64,000 nucleotides of DNA from Sarcophilus harrisii. Taxonomy: Eukaryota; Chordata; Mammalia; Dasyuromorphia; Dasyuridae. Below are positions 38,598 through 52,238 of this stretch, piece after piece. The stretch spans positions 464,645,359 to 464,709,358 of the forward strand of contig NC_045429.1 of NCBI RefSeq assembly GCF_902635505.1. Direction: 5' to 3'. The notes beneath the pieces are model-generated. The model was given only the letters and a program-made list of their open reading frames with translations. It made no database searches and was not told where the DNA came from. A program made the position numbers and the translations under genes. How positions within the stretch are numbered: the first letter of the stretch is position 1; every line of letters begins with the position of its first letter.

Positions 38598-38598
<1 letters not shown>

Positions 38599-38599
38599 A

Positions 38600-39002
38600 G
38601 TGGGATGCTCTTACTTTCATGTTGGGATGGCTGTGGCAGTTTCTTAAACTAAGAAATTTGCTGCATCAACAACTGGTTGGTGGAGGGATCAGAACATACA
38701 CACATTTACTGCTTAAGGTCTCCATCTTGCATAGGTGTGGTTCACGGCACCCCAAACATCCCAAACATCAGCATCAAAGATCAGTGATCACAAATCACTA
38801 TAACAGATGTGATATCAATGAGAAAGTTAGAAATGTGATAGTTACCAAGCTGTGACACAGAGACATGACATGAGCATATGCTGTTAGAAAAATAGTGCCT
38901 AGAGAATGGTCGATGCAGAGTTGCCACACACCTTTAATGTGTAAAAAAATGCAACATCTGCAAAGTACAATAAAGCAAAATGCAAAGAAACAAGGTCTGC
39001 CG
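38600..39002 (-). mobile_element. Tigger (pogo-type) DNA transposon, 5' end
   Basis: The minus strand follows the left end of Tigger1-like elements: terminal 'ggcagacctt', 'gctttattgtactttgcaga', 'tgttgcattttttaca', 'gtgtggcaac', 'ctgtgtcac' and 'gatcactgatctttgatg'. Only about 400 bp of the 5' non-coding part remains; the transposase region is absent. Tigger transposases are related to CENP-B and jerky-family proteins. Confidence 0.8.
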
Positions 39003-39049
39003 TTTTCTCAGTCCCAGGTTCTGTCACTGTTGCTAAGTTACGCTCTAAA

Positions 39050-39178
39050 TCACTGGTGTCAAACTCCATTTGAAACCAGTCTGCAGATTGACTTAGAAAA
39101 CCCCAAATTGACATTATCTAGGTTGTATCATATTTTATTTGTTACGTTAAACATTTCCCAGTTACATGTTTTTCGGGC
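39050..39178 (+). mobile_element. hAT-type DNA transposon fragment
   Basis: Begins 'cactggtgtcaaactc', a typical hAT terminal sequence, and continues 'gattgacttagaaaacccca' and 'tcccagttacat', as in marsupial hAT elements I know. The right terminal repeat is missing. Confidence 0.6.
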
Positions 39179-39179
39179 T

Positions 39180-42100
39180 TTAAGTGACCAATGGGTTTAG
39201 GGCTGCCATCAATAAGGAAATTACTCTTCAAGTTATAATCTTGATACAGATTTTAAATGAATCTGATTTTAAAATCTCAAAAGAAACTTTCCAGATATAT
39301 GGTAGAAGATTAAAGATTTTGGGGTAAACATAATAGCATTTGTGATTCCCACTTAATTCTCAGCTGACAGTTTATCCAGCATTAGGGTTATACTAGGAGG
39401 CCTCATTCTCAAGGGTATTTGACTTTTGGAATTGGATCCTACATTTGGAGGGCTTTTTATTGCCCTGAGGTTCTCAATTATCTTCTTCCCCTGTTTTGAA
39501 AGCATTAGCACTACATATATTTTGATTTCAAAATTATAGAGTGGTAGTTTTTTTTTTCCATTCATAGCATTAAAATCTTTCTAAAGCTAATAATAGTTTT
39601 ATATTTTTGCAGGAAGAGAAACCAAAACTTTCCATAGCTTACATTTTCATACATATCCAAAAACATCATAATGGATTCATCCTTAGGATAATACAATGAA
39701 ATGTTTCTGTATAAATAAAATGTCTTGTTTCACATTAGGGAAAGGAGTGACTCAGTGGAAAACATGCAAAGCATGGCACTGGCAAAACCAGAGTGAGGAA
39801 GGCAGACTGATGAATTTGCTTCCTCCAAAGTACTTATATATAGCAAAATAATCAAAGTGACAACTTTCTCTTTTAAGAATCTTTTAACAAAGTTAAAAAC
39901 AATCTATAGTTCTAATTTCCAAAAACAAAACAAAAACCTTTACTCATCCTCAAAAAACCCCATAAACACCTATCTATATAGGTGATTAAAACTCACATTT
40001 TCTATGTTTTTGCTTCTGTGATAGTCATGACAATCAATATTAGTCATAATAAATGACTTTAAATTTCCAATACTTTTTCTTATCCAACAAAATAATTTAT
40101 GGCAAAATAATTGAGAAGTTCCATATATACAAAATCAATGAATATTGTACACATCTCACCGCATCTATTTTAGTTTTCTCAAGTTTTTTTTCTACTTTTT
40201 ACCAAGTGAGTTTTATTATGTATAACACTTCTTGCTTCCCTTTTTAAAAAAACTTTGTTTTTTGAGGCAATACTATCTCAGAAGAAAACGGAAGATCTTT
40301 CTCTCATTTTGACTTCTTCCATTTTCTATTCTTTTCACCCAAAGTGGCCAGATTTTGAATGAGAAGAAATTAAGTGCCACTGTAAGGAACTATAAAATCA
40401 TAGACATTTCAAAGATTTTGGACACCATTTACCTAAAGAACAAAACCAAACACTTTCCCCCTTCTAAAGCTATTATATCAGCACAAGAAAGGCATAGATT
40501 AAAAAAAAATGTATGTGGGTTGATCAGGGTTTTTTTGCTTATATAAAGCTTTTATATAAAAATTAGCTTCCCACCCACTCACAAATTCAAGACGATGAAA
40601 GAAATAATTTCTCACCTTTACAAATAAGTTCACCCATCCAACAAAAGTAAATCTAGATTTAAATCTAGGTAATAGCAGCCTACCAGTTTATACAGCAAAA
40701 GGGAAAAAAGAAATCCTAACAATACTGGAGTTCTCTTACCTGATAATGCTCCCTCTTAAACCTATATGTTCCAATTCACAGACATGCCCAAAGATGACCC
40801 ATGGAGGTCTGTGGGCACAGCTTGGGAGAGAGAGAGACTTCTCCCCCCAGACAAAAAGACTCAGCTAGAATGGAGAGCAAATCCTGATGGAGAAAGTGAG
40901 GAGGAGAGGGCCCAGACAAAGAACATCCCCAGGCAAAGATACATACTCTCTCGGGATTGGCACAGGCCTCAGTGGACCCACTAGAAGGAACCAAACTTTC
41001 CGGATGCTATCAGAGAAGAGTTCTAGAACTTCCCTTACATAGTCTAGATATCCTTTAAAATCTTCTCCAGTTCTAATGACCTGCCAAGGCTACCAAATCA
41101 GAGATGACCATGTGTTCATTAAAAACTGAAAATGCATTTTAACATTTTCAGAAGGAACAACAATTGGGTTTCCTATTTTAGAAAACTTAAAAAAGGAGAA
41201 AATATGTTTAGAAAATTACTTTATTTATCAAAGAAGACCCAACAGTCTGTTCATAATCATGGGACTTTTCATATAGTGCTTTAAAGAATTTCTGAATTAT
41301 AGAAATGGGTTACCCTCAGGCAGACTGAGACATACCTGGTCTCCCCACATGGTCCAAAGGGATAGAGAGAAGGTACTGCAGTGAACAGTCTTGTCCCAGA
41401 GAAGACTTTGGAGGGACCACTCTATGTCTTTGACCATCCTTTACTAACCACCACTGGGTATTAATGAAAAGGTCTGTCTAGACCCAGAAAGAAAAATCTG
41501 GACCCTCTTCCTTCCTCTATGATATCAAGTCCTCAAATTCTTAAGCATTTTAAGGAGAATTACAATTAGCAGGTTAAACATCACATGAGGAAACTGAGTT
41601 CAAGATTTGGGGGCTCAATCTTCCCCTGTGGCTTGTCAGATGACCATCAGTACCTTGCCATACTTGCAAGGTGCACAGGGAAGGACTAATGTGGGATGAT
41701 GGCCTAGTCCCCTCTCTCCTACCTTTAACAAAAATTGAATGTGGAGGCAGACACTTTTGTGAGTAAAACTACTGAAACATGCTATCCAATACCGAAAGGT
41801 CCCATCTGTCTCTTAAGCTTGGATGACTGACACTCTAGGATCTTAAGAATAGCATCCTGATTTTGCTCTAACACTTTTCAGATAATGGAGGAGAAAGCCT
41901 ACTCCGACTGCTTGATCAAGTGACCAGATGAAGCAATGATTTTCTAGCATTTCTATGGATTAGGACAGTCAAGAGCTTAGTATTATTGAAAAATTGCCTT
42001 TCTTGCTTAACAATTGGGACTGACGTCATCCTCTGAAATGACCTTCTCCTTCCCACCATAAAACACTATATACTTGGAATATTTGGGTTCATGGAGAGTG

Positions 42101-42600
42101 TGAAGAGGAAGAATGAAAACGGTACCTCCGAGGATGACAATGTATTTTCTTCTCAAACTTCCTGTACTATGTCTTGTCTACCACCCCATCACCCACAAAA
42201 TTGGACCTTAATTAGGATAAGTGCCACCATTCCAAGACAAATGCCAGAATTTCCACAGAAAAAAGAAATGTGGCTGGTCCTGCAGATCAAGAAACAAGTG
42301 CTACTCTTGCCCACTCTGCTTTCCTCCAGATGGACCCAGATCCAAATATGGATTGGAAGTGAGAAGTGTCCAGGTCACCTACAAAGGTCTGCCTAGGTAC
42401 AGAGAGACAGAGCTTCCCTCTTCCTTCCTTCACCTTTCCCTATCCTTTCCCACCTGGCTCAAAGACCAACATACTTTAAGGGACTCCAAAGGAAAAGGAA
42501 TTTTGGTTAAATCAGACCACAGAAGGGTCCCATCAGTGGCCCCTCCCTCCTTGGACATCCTAAGGTTTTTGACGTCTGCTGCTCTTTCGTGCTGTGTCCT
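39180..42600. other. No gene recognised
   Basis: AT-rich to 40.7 kb, then more balanced. Short open frames such as 40766-40984 and 42091-42396 lack splice context, and I recognise nothing in them. Confidence 0.5.
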
Positions 42601-43620
42601 TGCATCCCCTGCTGTTCCTTGCAGAGGCTGCCAAGCTGCATCATGCGACTGGCACCAATGGCCTGCAAGTTTGGGCCTTCTGTGTCGGGTGCGTGGTTAA
42701 CAATCATAGAGGCTCAAGGACAGTGGCTGATGGCACAAATGTTAGCACCTTGCTTTCCAGAAGCACAAATTCTGCCTGGAGCTCAAGCCAGGGAGATATT
42801 CATCCTTAAACCAAACATGGATGACACTGCCTGCAGCAAACCAAGCTGACCAGGCTCAGATCCTTAACGGTGGGTCCTGGGTGGCCAGAGTCACTCTGGC
42901 TTGCTGTGGGATGCCTGTCAGACCCAGGGCTCTTGGGTCTAAGGCTCCGGATATCATAGCTAACTTGACCCGCCTCCAGCTAGACCTGGTCCAGGTCCTG
43001 CGGATTTGTGTGGCCCTGACACTGTACAGCTTTGGTAATTGGTAGATGATGGCCATGTTGCCTCTGTTCTCGGCCAGTGGCAGCGATATGGCGGTATATT
43101 CGGTCAAGTGGCCCGATCGGGACTCACTGGCCTGAATGCAGTCAATAGCGTGGGCTCTGCTCGAGCACCCAGACTTCCCACGACATCTGTTCCAAAGAAT
43201 ATACCCTCAAGAGTGGGAAAATGCAGTAACCTAAGCAAATCCTTATTTGCTGCATGGCCAATCTCCCTGTTTCAAGAGTGGCCGGGGCATGTGGTCATCT
43301 CCTAATAGAAGGTGGACGTCTCTAGGGGCCTGCTATAGCTGCGATGGAGTGATTTGGATGAAAAGCCCACTAGTTTTGCGATGCACGGGGACTTGGGAGT
43401 GGTAGACCCTACCGATGCCCAGTGAGGTATCCAGATCACCAAGGGGACGGTGGTAACGATGGGCACGCAGGTTCTGGAACTCCAGGCAGTCTCTGTGGGA
43501 GCTCCCTCTCCCCCCCCACCCCAGCACAAGAGCATCAGCACTGTAGGGGTGTAAATAATCGTCTGGTGATCTGTAATGTAATGGCAGCTCAAGACTCACG
43601 CTAACAGCACTACGACCTTA
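42600..43620. other. CpG-retaining, codon-like block of unknown origin
   Basis: About 1 kb that is richer in G+C and CpG than its surroundings (for example 'gcccgatcggga' and 'cagcgatatggcggtatatt' near 43,080-43,130). Medium-length frames follow one another on the plus strand, with protein-like text such as SASGSDMAVYSVKWPDRDSL and EHPDFPRHLFQRIYPQEWEN. Neither strand has one long frame, and I cannot name the parent protein. It could be a retrocopied pseudogene or an old viral or LTR-element gene. It is broken. Confidence 0.35.
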
Positions 43621-44741
43621 GTCATCTCCTACTACTACTCCAACAGCCATTAATGACCTCCTCTTAACACCTCACCGGGGATTGCTCTAAAACATGACAG
43701 CTTTTGTGTCCATGTACCAAATGGATGGAAGAAGAAGACAACATGAGCTTGATGAGCGATCCTACAAAATGAAAACCTCTGGGCCCCTCAAGGATTCCAG
43801 GAGGACGTTCCAGGCTGTAAGTAGAGTCTCCTTTGTTGAGTTGCCAGTTTCCAGCCGATGGTTGGGGACAAGACAGAGTGATGATGACATCTCATCAGAT
43901 AAAGAAAAAAATGAGTTTGACAAGCAAAACTATAGAACAAAAGTGAACTGTCAAATGTGGGGCATGGAGCACGGGACCACTGAGGCCCCTTCTAGTTCTG
44001 TCATTCTAGGATTCCAGGATCAAGTCATGGTCCAGAATTTCAAGTGTTTAACTTTTTTTTTTTTTTTGATTACAGCTTCCAGGTTATAATCCAAGTATTC
44101 CAGTAAAGAATTTCCACTTGTATGATGGACAAAGTGAGTTTGACAAGTAAATTATAGGCTTTTCTGAGTTGCTGATGGGGCACTCTGTCCGGGGCCTTCA
44201 TCTTTTTTCCTGCTAAAAGACCTCACTGTCCTATGGATTTCATGACCACTCTATACTGAGGGTTCTCATATATATCTTTCCTGCCCTCCCAAATTCAAAT
44301 TGCCAACCTCCAACCTCCCACCTCCAACTGCCTTTTACACATCTCAAAACTGGATAAACTCTCCATTTGCCAACCCCTCCCCACTTCCTATCTTCCTTCT
44401 TCCCAGTCCCTCAAGATCCCAACCTGGAGTACTACCCAAGGTGTTGCCAAAGCTTGTCAAGTCCACCCTTGCAAGACCTCTAGGACATCTTCCCTTCTCT
44501 CTGTTACTACTACTTGCCTGGTGCAGATCCTCCCCCCACCATCTCTGCTGCCTTTCCTAAAAAGCAGGTCTGTCAGCCCCTACTCAATAAGCTTGCAGTC
44601 CTATGACTTACATCCCTCTCCTCCACTCTGGCTCCATTTCTCATCTCAGGCATCATCTCTGGCTCTCACCCATTCCTGGAATGTCTATCTCCACTAAAAC
44701 CCCCACCTCCTCTTAATTACAGGCCTTTTCCTCCTTTACTG

Positions 44742-44972
44742 CTGCTGTTCAGTCTTGTCTGTGACCCCATTTGGGCTTTTCTTGACAGAGATAACAGAGG
44801 CTTTGCCATTTCTTCTCCAGCTCATTTTATAGATGAGGAAACTGAGGCAAACATAGTGAAGTGATTTGCCCAGAGTCACACAGGTTGTTGAGTTCCTGGG
44901 GCCAGATTTGGACTCAGGTGATTCCTAATTCCAGGCCCTGCACTCTATTCATTGTACCACCAAACTGCCCTT
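44742..44972 (-). mobile_element. MAR1-type CORE-SINE
   Basis: Reverse orientation: 'tgtgaccccatttgggcttt', 'gccatttcttctccagctca', 'gaggaaactgaggcaaac' and 'gcccagagtcacacagg'. Nearly full length. Confidence 0.8.
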
Positions 44973-45042
44973 TTCCTCTTTTAATTATTCCCTCTTTATC
45001 CTGTATTTAGCTTGCTTTGTCTATATTTGTTAGCATGTTGTC

Positions 45043-45115
45043 TCCCCCATCAGATTGTAAACTCCTTAAGGGCAAGGACAGACTTTTGTCTCTTTCTCAC
45101 CCCATGACTGAAATC
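45043..45115. mobile_element. L2 LINE 3'-end fragment
   Basis: 'cagattgtaaactccttaagggcaagg' followed by 'acttttgtctctttctcacc' matches the L2 3' end. It is short and diverged. Confidence 0.5.
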
Positions 45116-48100
45116 TTCTGGATTATACAGCAAGAGGAAGTTATCCCCCTCTTTAGACAATTTTTGTCTAGGAATGGGGGAACTTTACATTCATTGCAAA
45201 TTTTAATCACATGTTGTTGAATATACAACAGCTGGTATGAAATTTATTGAAGGAAATGTGCACTTTATTTTCTCACTTTGCACCCAGGAGTGATCTTCAG
45301 AATGAAATGCAGGTTCAAAGTAAGTTAAATCAACTCCTTGCCTTAGAGAAAGCATTATTTCCAAAATTGGGAATTCCCTTTTCTTTCCCCTTCTTGTTCC
45401 ATGTTCCTTTTTGCTTCTTTCTGTTTCTCTTTTCCCTTTTCCATCTGTCTGTCTTTTTGAATAGGGAGAGTGGAGAAAAAGGTTCAAATTGAATAGATCC
45501 TTATTAGAGCCCCAAATTAAAATGACAGAACTTTATCCAAGGATTTTATGAGTTTAGGTTTATGTGAACTATGCCCCAGCTTTTAGCAATCCATCAGAAA
45601 ATCAAGAGCATCGCCTCTGTGAGGAAGCAGCAGCACATCCTGAGTATCATGATCTTATGAATTGCTTCTCCTTCCGTGATCATGTGGGAATCTACTTGCT
45701 TCTGACCACTTTTGCAGAATGCTGTCTTCATTCATTGGCTACATAGATTCTGAGAATCAGGAGAGGCTTTTGAAAGCTTCTACTCTTACCTCTTTTCTCA
45801 CCCCTCTGCCAGAGGCGTGACACTGAAGAGGATGGGAGTCCAAGGCCTTAGAACACAACCCATTCTGTTGAAGGGCCCTAACTTTTAGGAAATTTCTGTT
45901 GGAAATGAAAAAAAAAAGGTTTTACTTTTAATTTTTACCCACAGGTTCTTGTGACATTCTCTTGGAGCCAGACAAACATATTCCTTATCCCTCTTCCCCC
46001 ATGACATTTTCCATATGGTTGAAAAGAACTGTGGTTTCCCATCACAGTCTTCTTAATCTTCACTCTAGCCAGGCTCCATTGAGTCAACCTTCATTGCAGG
46101 GATTCTTTGACACAAGATGTCAGTGATATTTCTATTTTAGATCACCAACGATTCAGAGGAGAAATTAAAAGGAGAGATTTGTGGGCTAGGGACCAGGTCA
46201 AGGGGTTTTGAACCAAATGTCATCAAGGAGCGAGCTGTCAAAGATTAGCCATGTGGAATGATTTTCACATCCCTGAAGTTCTTTTACTAAAGGGAATTTC
46301 AGTTTTCAATTCATAGGATTCAGTCTTCAATCCCATAGAAATCTATTCTTCAGAGCACCCTAAGGACATATAGAGGACTAGGGGGGCAGACTGCCTGATA
46401 ACACGTTGGCCCAGGGACAGAAAGAGCCTGAAAGAGCAGGCTCACAGAGCTGACTGAAAGGGATGTAGGCTCTCCTGTGGAAAGGAGAGGCTTATTAACC
46501 ACAGCAATCCCAGTGGATCTTGTGGATGGCTCCAAGAGCTGGGAAAAGAGCTGAAACCATAGGATCTTTGTTGTGTGATATCTAGGCAATCAGGTGGCCC
46601 TCAAAATAGCCAGAGTTGAGGAACACTCGGAGTAGAGAATAATGCAAAGATTCAGTGAAAAGCAATCTTAGGGAAAGAGAGCATCATAAAGACCTGGAGA
46701 ACAGTGGCTACAAAGCCTCCAGTGGAGCCAGTCCCAGAGAGAACAGTGAGAAGTTATCTATAGAAAACATCAGCAGTTTTCCAGTATCCAAAGCATGAGT
46801 TACTCCAGCATGCTTGTGTTTTGCAGGGACATCTCTTCACACAGATGCTCTAGTTGCAAGAATGCTCCCAATGCCTAGATGCCCCACACATTATTCCTCA
46901 CTATGTCCCTCCTCCTAAAGAGGAGATGTGTGTGAATACTCACCAACTTAATGTTAAGTATTAAATGGAAAATGGAAAGTATAAGGCAGAGAATAAATAG
47001 TAATGTATCTCATTTTTGGAACTTTACCACGTCTATCTCCATGGTCTACACATTCACAAAACCAACTTTTAAATAACTCCTTTCTTGGAACTACCATATT
47101 AATTATGAAGAACACAAATTATTCAAATAATTCCAAGCAAAATATCAGAATTGCATCACTAGCAAATAGAATATACTATCTTGCAGATTTAGAAACATCC
47201 TGTCATCTACCTACTTTGAATCAAAATGAAACTTACTTCAATAGGTAGAGGAGAAATATTAAGAGAAAAGTAGCTGAAATTTCAAAGAACTATATTGGAG
47301 CCACTCTGTTAATTTGGTCATTTGGTTATGAAATGCTGGATATCAATATGAAACTAGCCCTAACCCTAAATGCCTACATCCACAAAGGAGAAACTGCCCT
47401 TCCTTCCTTCATTCTACACCAACTAGGCTGGTATTTGTTCTCTATGCCCATTTTTTTAACAGTAGCCAAACTCCTAACATAAAAAATGTATAAATCCTCA
47501 TTTCTCTTGACACTAATCTTCAAACGTGAATTTTCCAAGTGTGGACATCACTGGATAATTACAATATACCTATAGAAGGATCTCCATTTCTCCCTCTGAA
47601 TAAAAGAGCAACTTCAATTGTTTCTGTTTCACAATGTTAAAGAAATACAGGCTTAGAAATAATTGGTTTTTGGAGAGACTTGCATGGAAAATGAATAGAA
47701 CAATGTGCAGAAATATTTCTTCTATTCTCCAAACTTTCTCACTTTGGGAATTCTTAGGAAAATCCTTCACTGAAAATCTTTAAGAATTACCAAGTTTTTT
47801 TTTTATCTGTACTCATCAAAGTGTCAGGCCTTGTAAAGATCTTTAAAAGGAGATATTAATTTCTTATCATTAAAATATTTACTTCATCACTTGGAGGGGG
47901 GTTGTTCAGCATCCTCTAGTGTTTAGCTCACTAAAGACAAAAAAGAAAAATTACCCTAGAAATCTTAAGTCTTCATTTCAATCATGACTTTCCTGAATTT
48001 TTCATATGGAGGAAATCACAGAAACTTCTACCACTTTCCTTCTTTAGGCTAGATAAAATTTCAAGCCCTTTACAGCACTAAATTTCTGTCATTGTGAGCT

Positions 48101-50515
48101 TACTAATTAACCTCACTTTTTACTCTCTGCAAACAAATTTTAAAAAAATGTTTTTAGACTTGGCCAAAAATAGCTACCCTCTTTGGGGCCTCTCATTGGA
48201 AACCACAAGTCATATAATAGAAAAAATAATTGTAAGTTTAAATCATTCTATAAATAGCTCCAACATTCCACCATAACCTTCAACATCTCTTCTGCTTCTT
48301 TAAAGAATTTTAACATCGCACACCTCTCTGTTTATAAATGTCGCACCATCTGCTCATCCTGATGAAGCACTCTGGCACTGAGGTCATCTGCCTGGGAAAT
48401 TCTGGGATTAATGGATGAGTCTCTACAATGTTGAACGACATGCTTGGAGCTCAAGTGGAAAGCTACTCCCTGTCTCTGATACTTCCCAGCTCAATGTGGG
48501 TATGGGGTTGGTTCCCTTACCCATTTTCTTATGGTTACAAGTAACTGCTAAGGTACTTAGGGAAGGAATTTCAAAATCTCATTATCCTGAAATGAACCCT
48601 CAAATTATTGACTTTGCCAAGCATTGACTTTCTCACAACATTAAAACTGAACCATGGACAATTTTTTTGCTTCTGTTCAACAATAGATCACTAAAATACT
48701 GGTTTTAGTAATTGCAACTAGCTATTCCTTTTGATTTCCACATTGTTTCTAACTCATCAAAATCTTGGATCTTTTAATGATTTTTAGAAAGAGATGACAA
48801 GGCCCAGTAATTCAGATTATGACCTTATTAATTAGAAGTTCTATTATTTTTATCTTAAGACAGATTAGAAAAATTTTTCTTTTCTTATCTAAATCTTTGA
48901 ACTCTGATCCTTGCTATGACCTCATACACATAGTTTAAATATGAAAAAAATGTATTTGAACTGCACCAAATAACTAATTGGGTCCCCGTTTTTAGAAAAT
49001 AAAAGTCATGCATTACAAAAATAATCACAAATTTATATCAATAGGTAAAAAAAACTCAACAGTCTTGCTATTGTCTTATCCTTCTGTTCCAGTTCTTTAA
49101 AAGAATTTCAGCAATATATTATAGGTTGTTCCATTTCATGAAAATATGGAAACATCTAATCATCGGCCTGCTTTGGGAGCTGCAAATGTAGCCTGGTCAA
49201 ACAGGCTCATGAGAGGTGATAGTGACAGCAGTGCTATCTTTTAAGATTCTGGGGGAATCATCAAACTTTGAGACAGTGAATCTTTACAAAGATGAAAGGC
49301 TTTCTAGAACTTGAAAGGGAAAGGTAGACCTTTTCCCTTGGACTATCCTGCCCATTTGTGGGTTTGGATATGGTCCTTATGCCCATTTTATTGCTGTTCC
49401 AAAATGACTAAGGTCATAAGGAGGGAATTTTAGAAACTTTCTGCTGAAGTTACCCTCATCAAGTCAATCTGTTATTTGGGGTTTTGTTTGAAGCCATTTT
49501 GTCTGATACCTTTCTGAACTCACTTGGAGTAACAAGCCTGGGCTTTGGATATCATCAATCGCCATACTGGGTCACACTTTTCATTGCTCTGCCACTTCCC
49601 CATTTTTTCACTGGATCTATATTTGAAAATTACTCAGTTTAGTATTTTAGTTTACAAACTTAGTTTACAAAGCCCCGGCTGGGAGCTAACTGCTTCTACA
49701 GACACTTTCTAGTGAGACATTCTCCCATCTCTTAATTCCCCAGACTTGTAAGAATTGTGTCCTTTTCTTGATCTGGCCATTTCCAGAGGACTGGATTAGA
49801 GTCTCTTGTGACCTTGGCCAGGTGAGCCAGAGGATATGAGCCACTACAAACAAAAGTTGTATATCAATACCATTAGAGTATTACGAGATTATAACAACTT
49901 GGTTCATAGAGAGTTATTAAGTATATAAGAGAAAGTATAAAGCAGAGGATAGTAATTTGTTCTCAAATCTTCTTTACCATGTTTACCCTATATGAACAGG
50001 TTCTTACTAACCCAGAAAATTTAGGCTGTTAAATTAAACCTTCCCTAAAATTTCTATCCCTAATGAAAAATCCCAAAATAGTCTGATTTGTCCAACCTGT
50101 CAAAATTTCAGCATTAATTGAATATATCTCCTCATTTATATTGAGAAATATCTAATCAAAATAAAAAGGTTGCTCAAATGAGAGAGAGAGGCAGAGACAG
50201 AGAGACACAGAGAAAGAGAAATATCTAATCATCTTTCATCCACCCTGGCTACCTAAAATCAGAGCCTCCTTCAATAAGAAAATGAAGATATAGGCAGACC
50301 AATCCTGCCTAAACTAAACTGTTGGTGTTACAGGACTGCAAATTTTCAAGTTCTTTGCAAAAGGGTGAGGTTTTGATTCCTCTATTATTGACAAAGTAAG
50401 TCTGGGTTGGTTCCCTCTTATCAGCTTCTTGCATACCCAAAACAAGCAAGTAAGTTTCAAACTCTCTTGCTCTCCCAACCCATTTCCATCTTTCAAAAAA
50501 AGTTCTTTGAGGATT
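45116..50515. other. No gene recognised
   Basis: 5.4 kb without a recognisable exon, SINE or LTR. It has AT-rich stretches (46.9-48.3 kb), a telomere-like motif at 47,354-47,373 and a GA-rich patch near 50,180-50,220. Confidence 0.45.
47354..47373. repeat. Short telomere-like motif (CCCTAA), diverged
   Basis: ctagccctaaccctaaatgc. It differs by two bases from the 20-mer shared by 36061-36080 and 55208-55227. Confidence 0.6.
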
Positions 50516-50519
50516 TGTT

Positions 50520-51045
50520 TTTGATATTACTTTACCAGTAGGTCTTTTCCTTTTCTGAGGTAAGGTTAATAAATATCTCTAGTTTTCTGATAGTTTGGGT
50601 ATTTTATATCATTGAAGGTATTCCTCTAGTTTGTATTCAGTTTGTTAGCATATAACTAACTTTGCATAATATATTCTGTATTTTGTTTTAATTTCTGATT
50701 TCACTGTGGTTTCACCTTACTTCTTTGCAGTTTTATTGATCTGATTTTATACTCTTTTTAGTCAGATTAGCTAAGGTTTATCAATTTGATTAATTTTTTC
50801 AGAGAACCAGCTTTTTTTGTTTGATCTTTTCTATGTTTTCCTTAAAAATTTAGATTCTAAGGCATTGGGAGCATATAAGTTTATTACTGATATTGGCTAG
50901 TTTATAGTTTCAGCATAATTTCCATATTTATCCCTTTTTATTTTTGGAATGTTTATTTTTGCTATCAGATAGCATAATGACAATTCCTGAATTTTTGAAT
51001 TCACTTGATGCAAAGTTTTTTTCCCCCAGTCCCTCATTTTAATTT
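50520..51045 (-). mobile_element. L1 LINE ORF2 fragment (antisense)
   Basis: Plus-strand text such as 'tcagagaaccagcttttttt', 'tttgatcttttctatgtttt' and 'agattctaaggcattgggag' is the reverse of L1 ORF2. It is heavily mutated. Confidence 0.55.
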
Positions 51046-52187
51046 CCAAAAAGATTCCTCACTCTTTTGGTTATCCATCTTCTGTCTCTCTCATTCATGA
51101 TCCCCTGGTCTCTCCCTTTCTTTTCTTATACAATTAAAGTTTCCAGCAAAAACATGCTGGGATCTGCACTGTGTGTACTTTCTGCTGCTGCCTTCTTTGG
51201 CTTACCCTGTGGAAGTCTTTCCCATTGTGCCTCTCTTAGACTATCATTTATTTTGACTGTCAGAGAGGACACTGCCCAGTGATTAATGGTTAAATCTTCC
51301 CTCACCACAGATCTATACCTTCTCAACATTTTTTCTTTTACATTTGTCTGGAAATATTTTATGTCCATGCTCTCTCACTTCTCCTGGTATCGGTTGCTCC
51401 CAAGGCTTCCAACTCCCTTCTCCCTGGACAAGTAAGCTTTCCAGTCCCAAATTCCTCTGGTTTCCTGGGTAATATCCTCACCTTTTTCCCACAGGGGCTT
51501 TGAAAGCCCTTTCATCTCCAAAAGAAGGCCTCATTTTCTCCTTTTTGCCTTTCCTCCTCTGACCACAGAAATAATCTCCTCATTGCTAGCCCTTGATTTG
51601 ACCTAGGGCACCACTCCCTTCTATTCCTCTGCTTTCCTCCCCACCTTGCATAAATCCTCTCTTTGTGTACTGTAGTCCACAAAAAAGACTTCATCCATAG
51701 GCAGATGGAGGCATGTTCTATCCATAATGCCCCTCGTCCAATAGTTCAGTTTGACCTCTGCCATTTGTGCTATCCCTCCTGTCTCTGTGTACTTTCAGAA
51801 AAGTCTTGTCTGTTGCCATTTCTGCCCTTTTCTGCTGCATTTATTCACTCCTCCAGGATTACTGTTACTTGGGATATTTGAGAAGAAAATCCCTTCAGTT
51901 CTGGTTTTCTTTCTAAAAATACTTCAAGTTGTTCTGCTTTGAGCAATCATTTTTTGTCCTATGTGGTTAAGACTTGCAGGAATTGTCCTTTCCTTTTATG
52001 GGAAGACCTTTCTCCGATGGTTGCAGAACTTGTTTCTGGATTTAACTATTAAAGGGAATCATTCTTTGTCTTGGAGTTTGCAGTCTTGGGTTTTTCCCCC
52101 TGGAAATTCTTTAGATTGTAGTTTCCATTCACTATGTTCAGAAGCTCTGGGAAGCTCTATAACTACATTTCCCTAGTAATAACCTTA

Positions 52188-52238
<51 letters not shown>

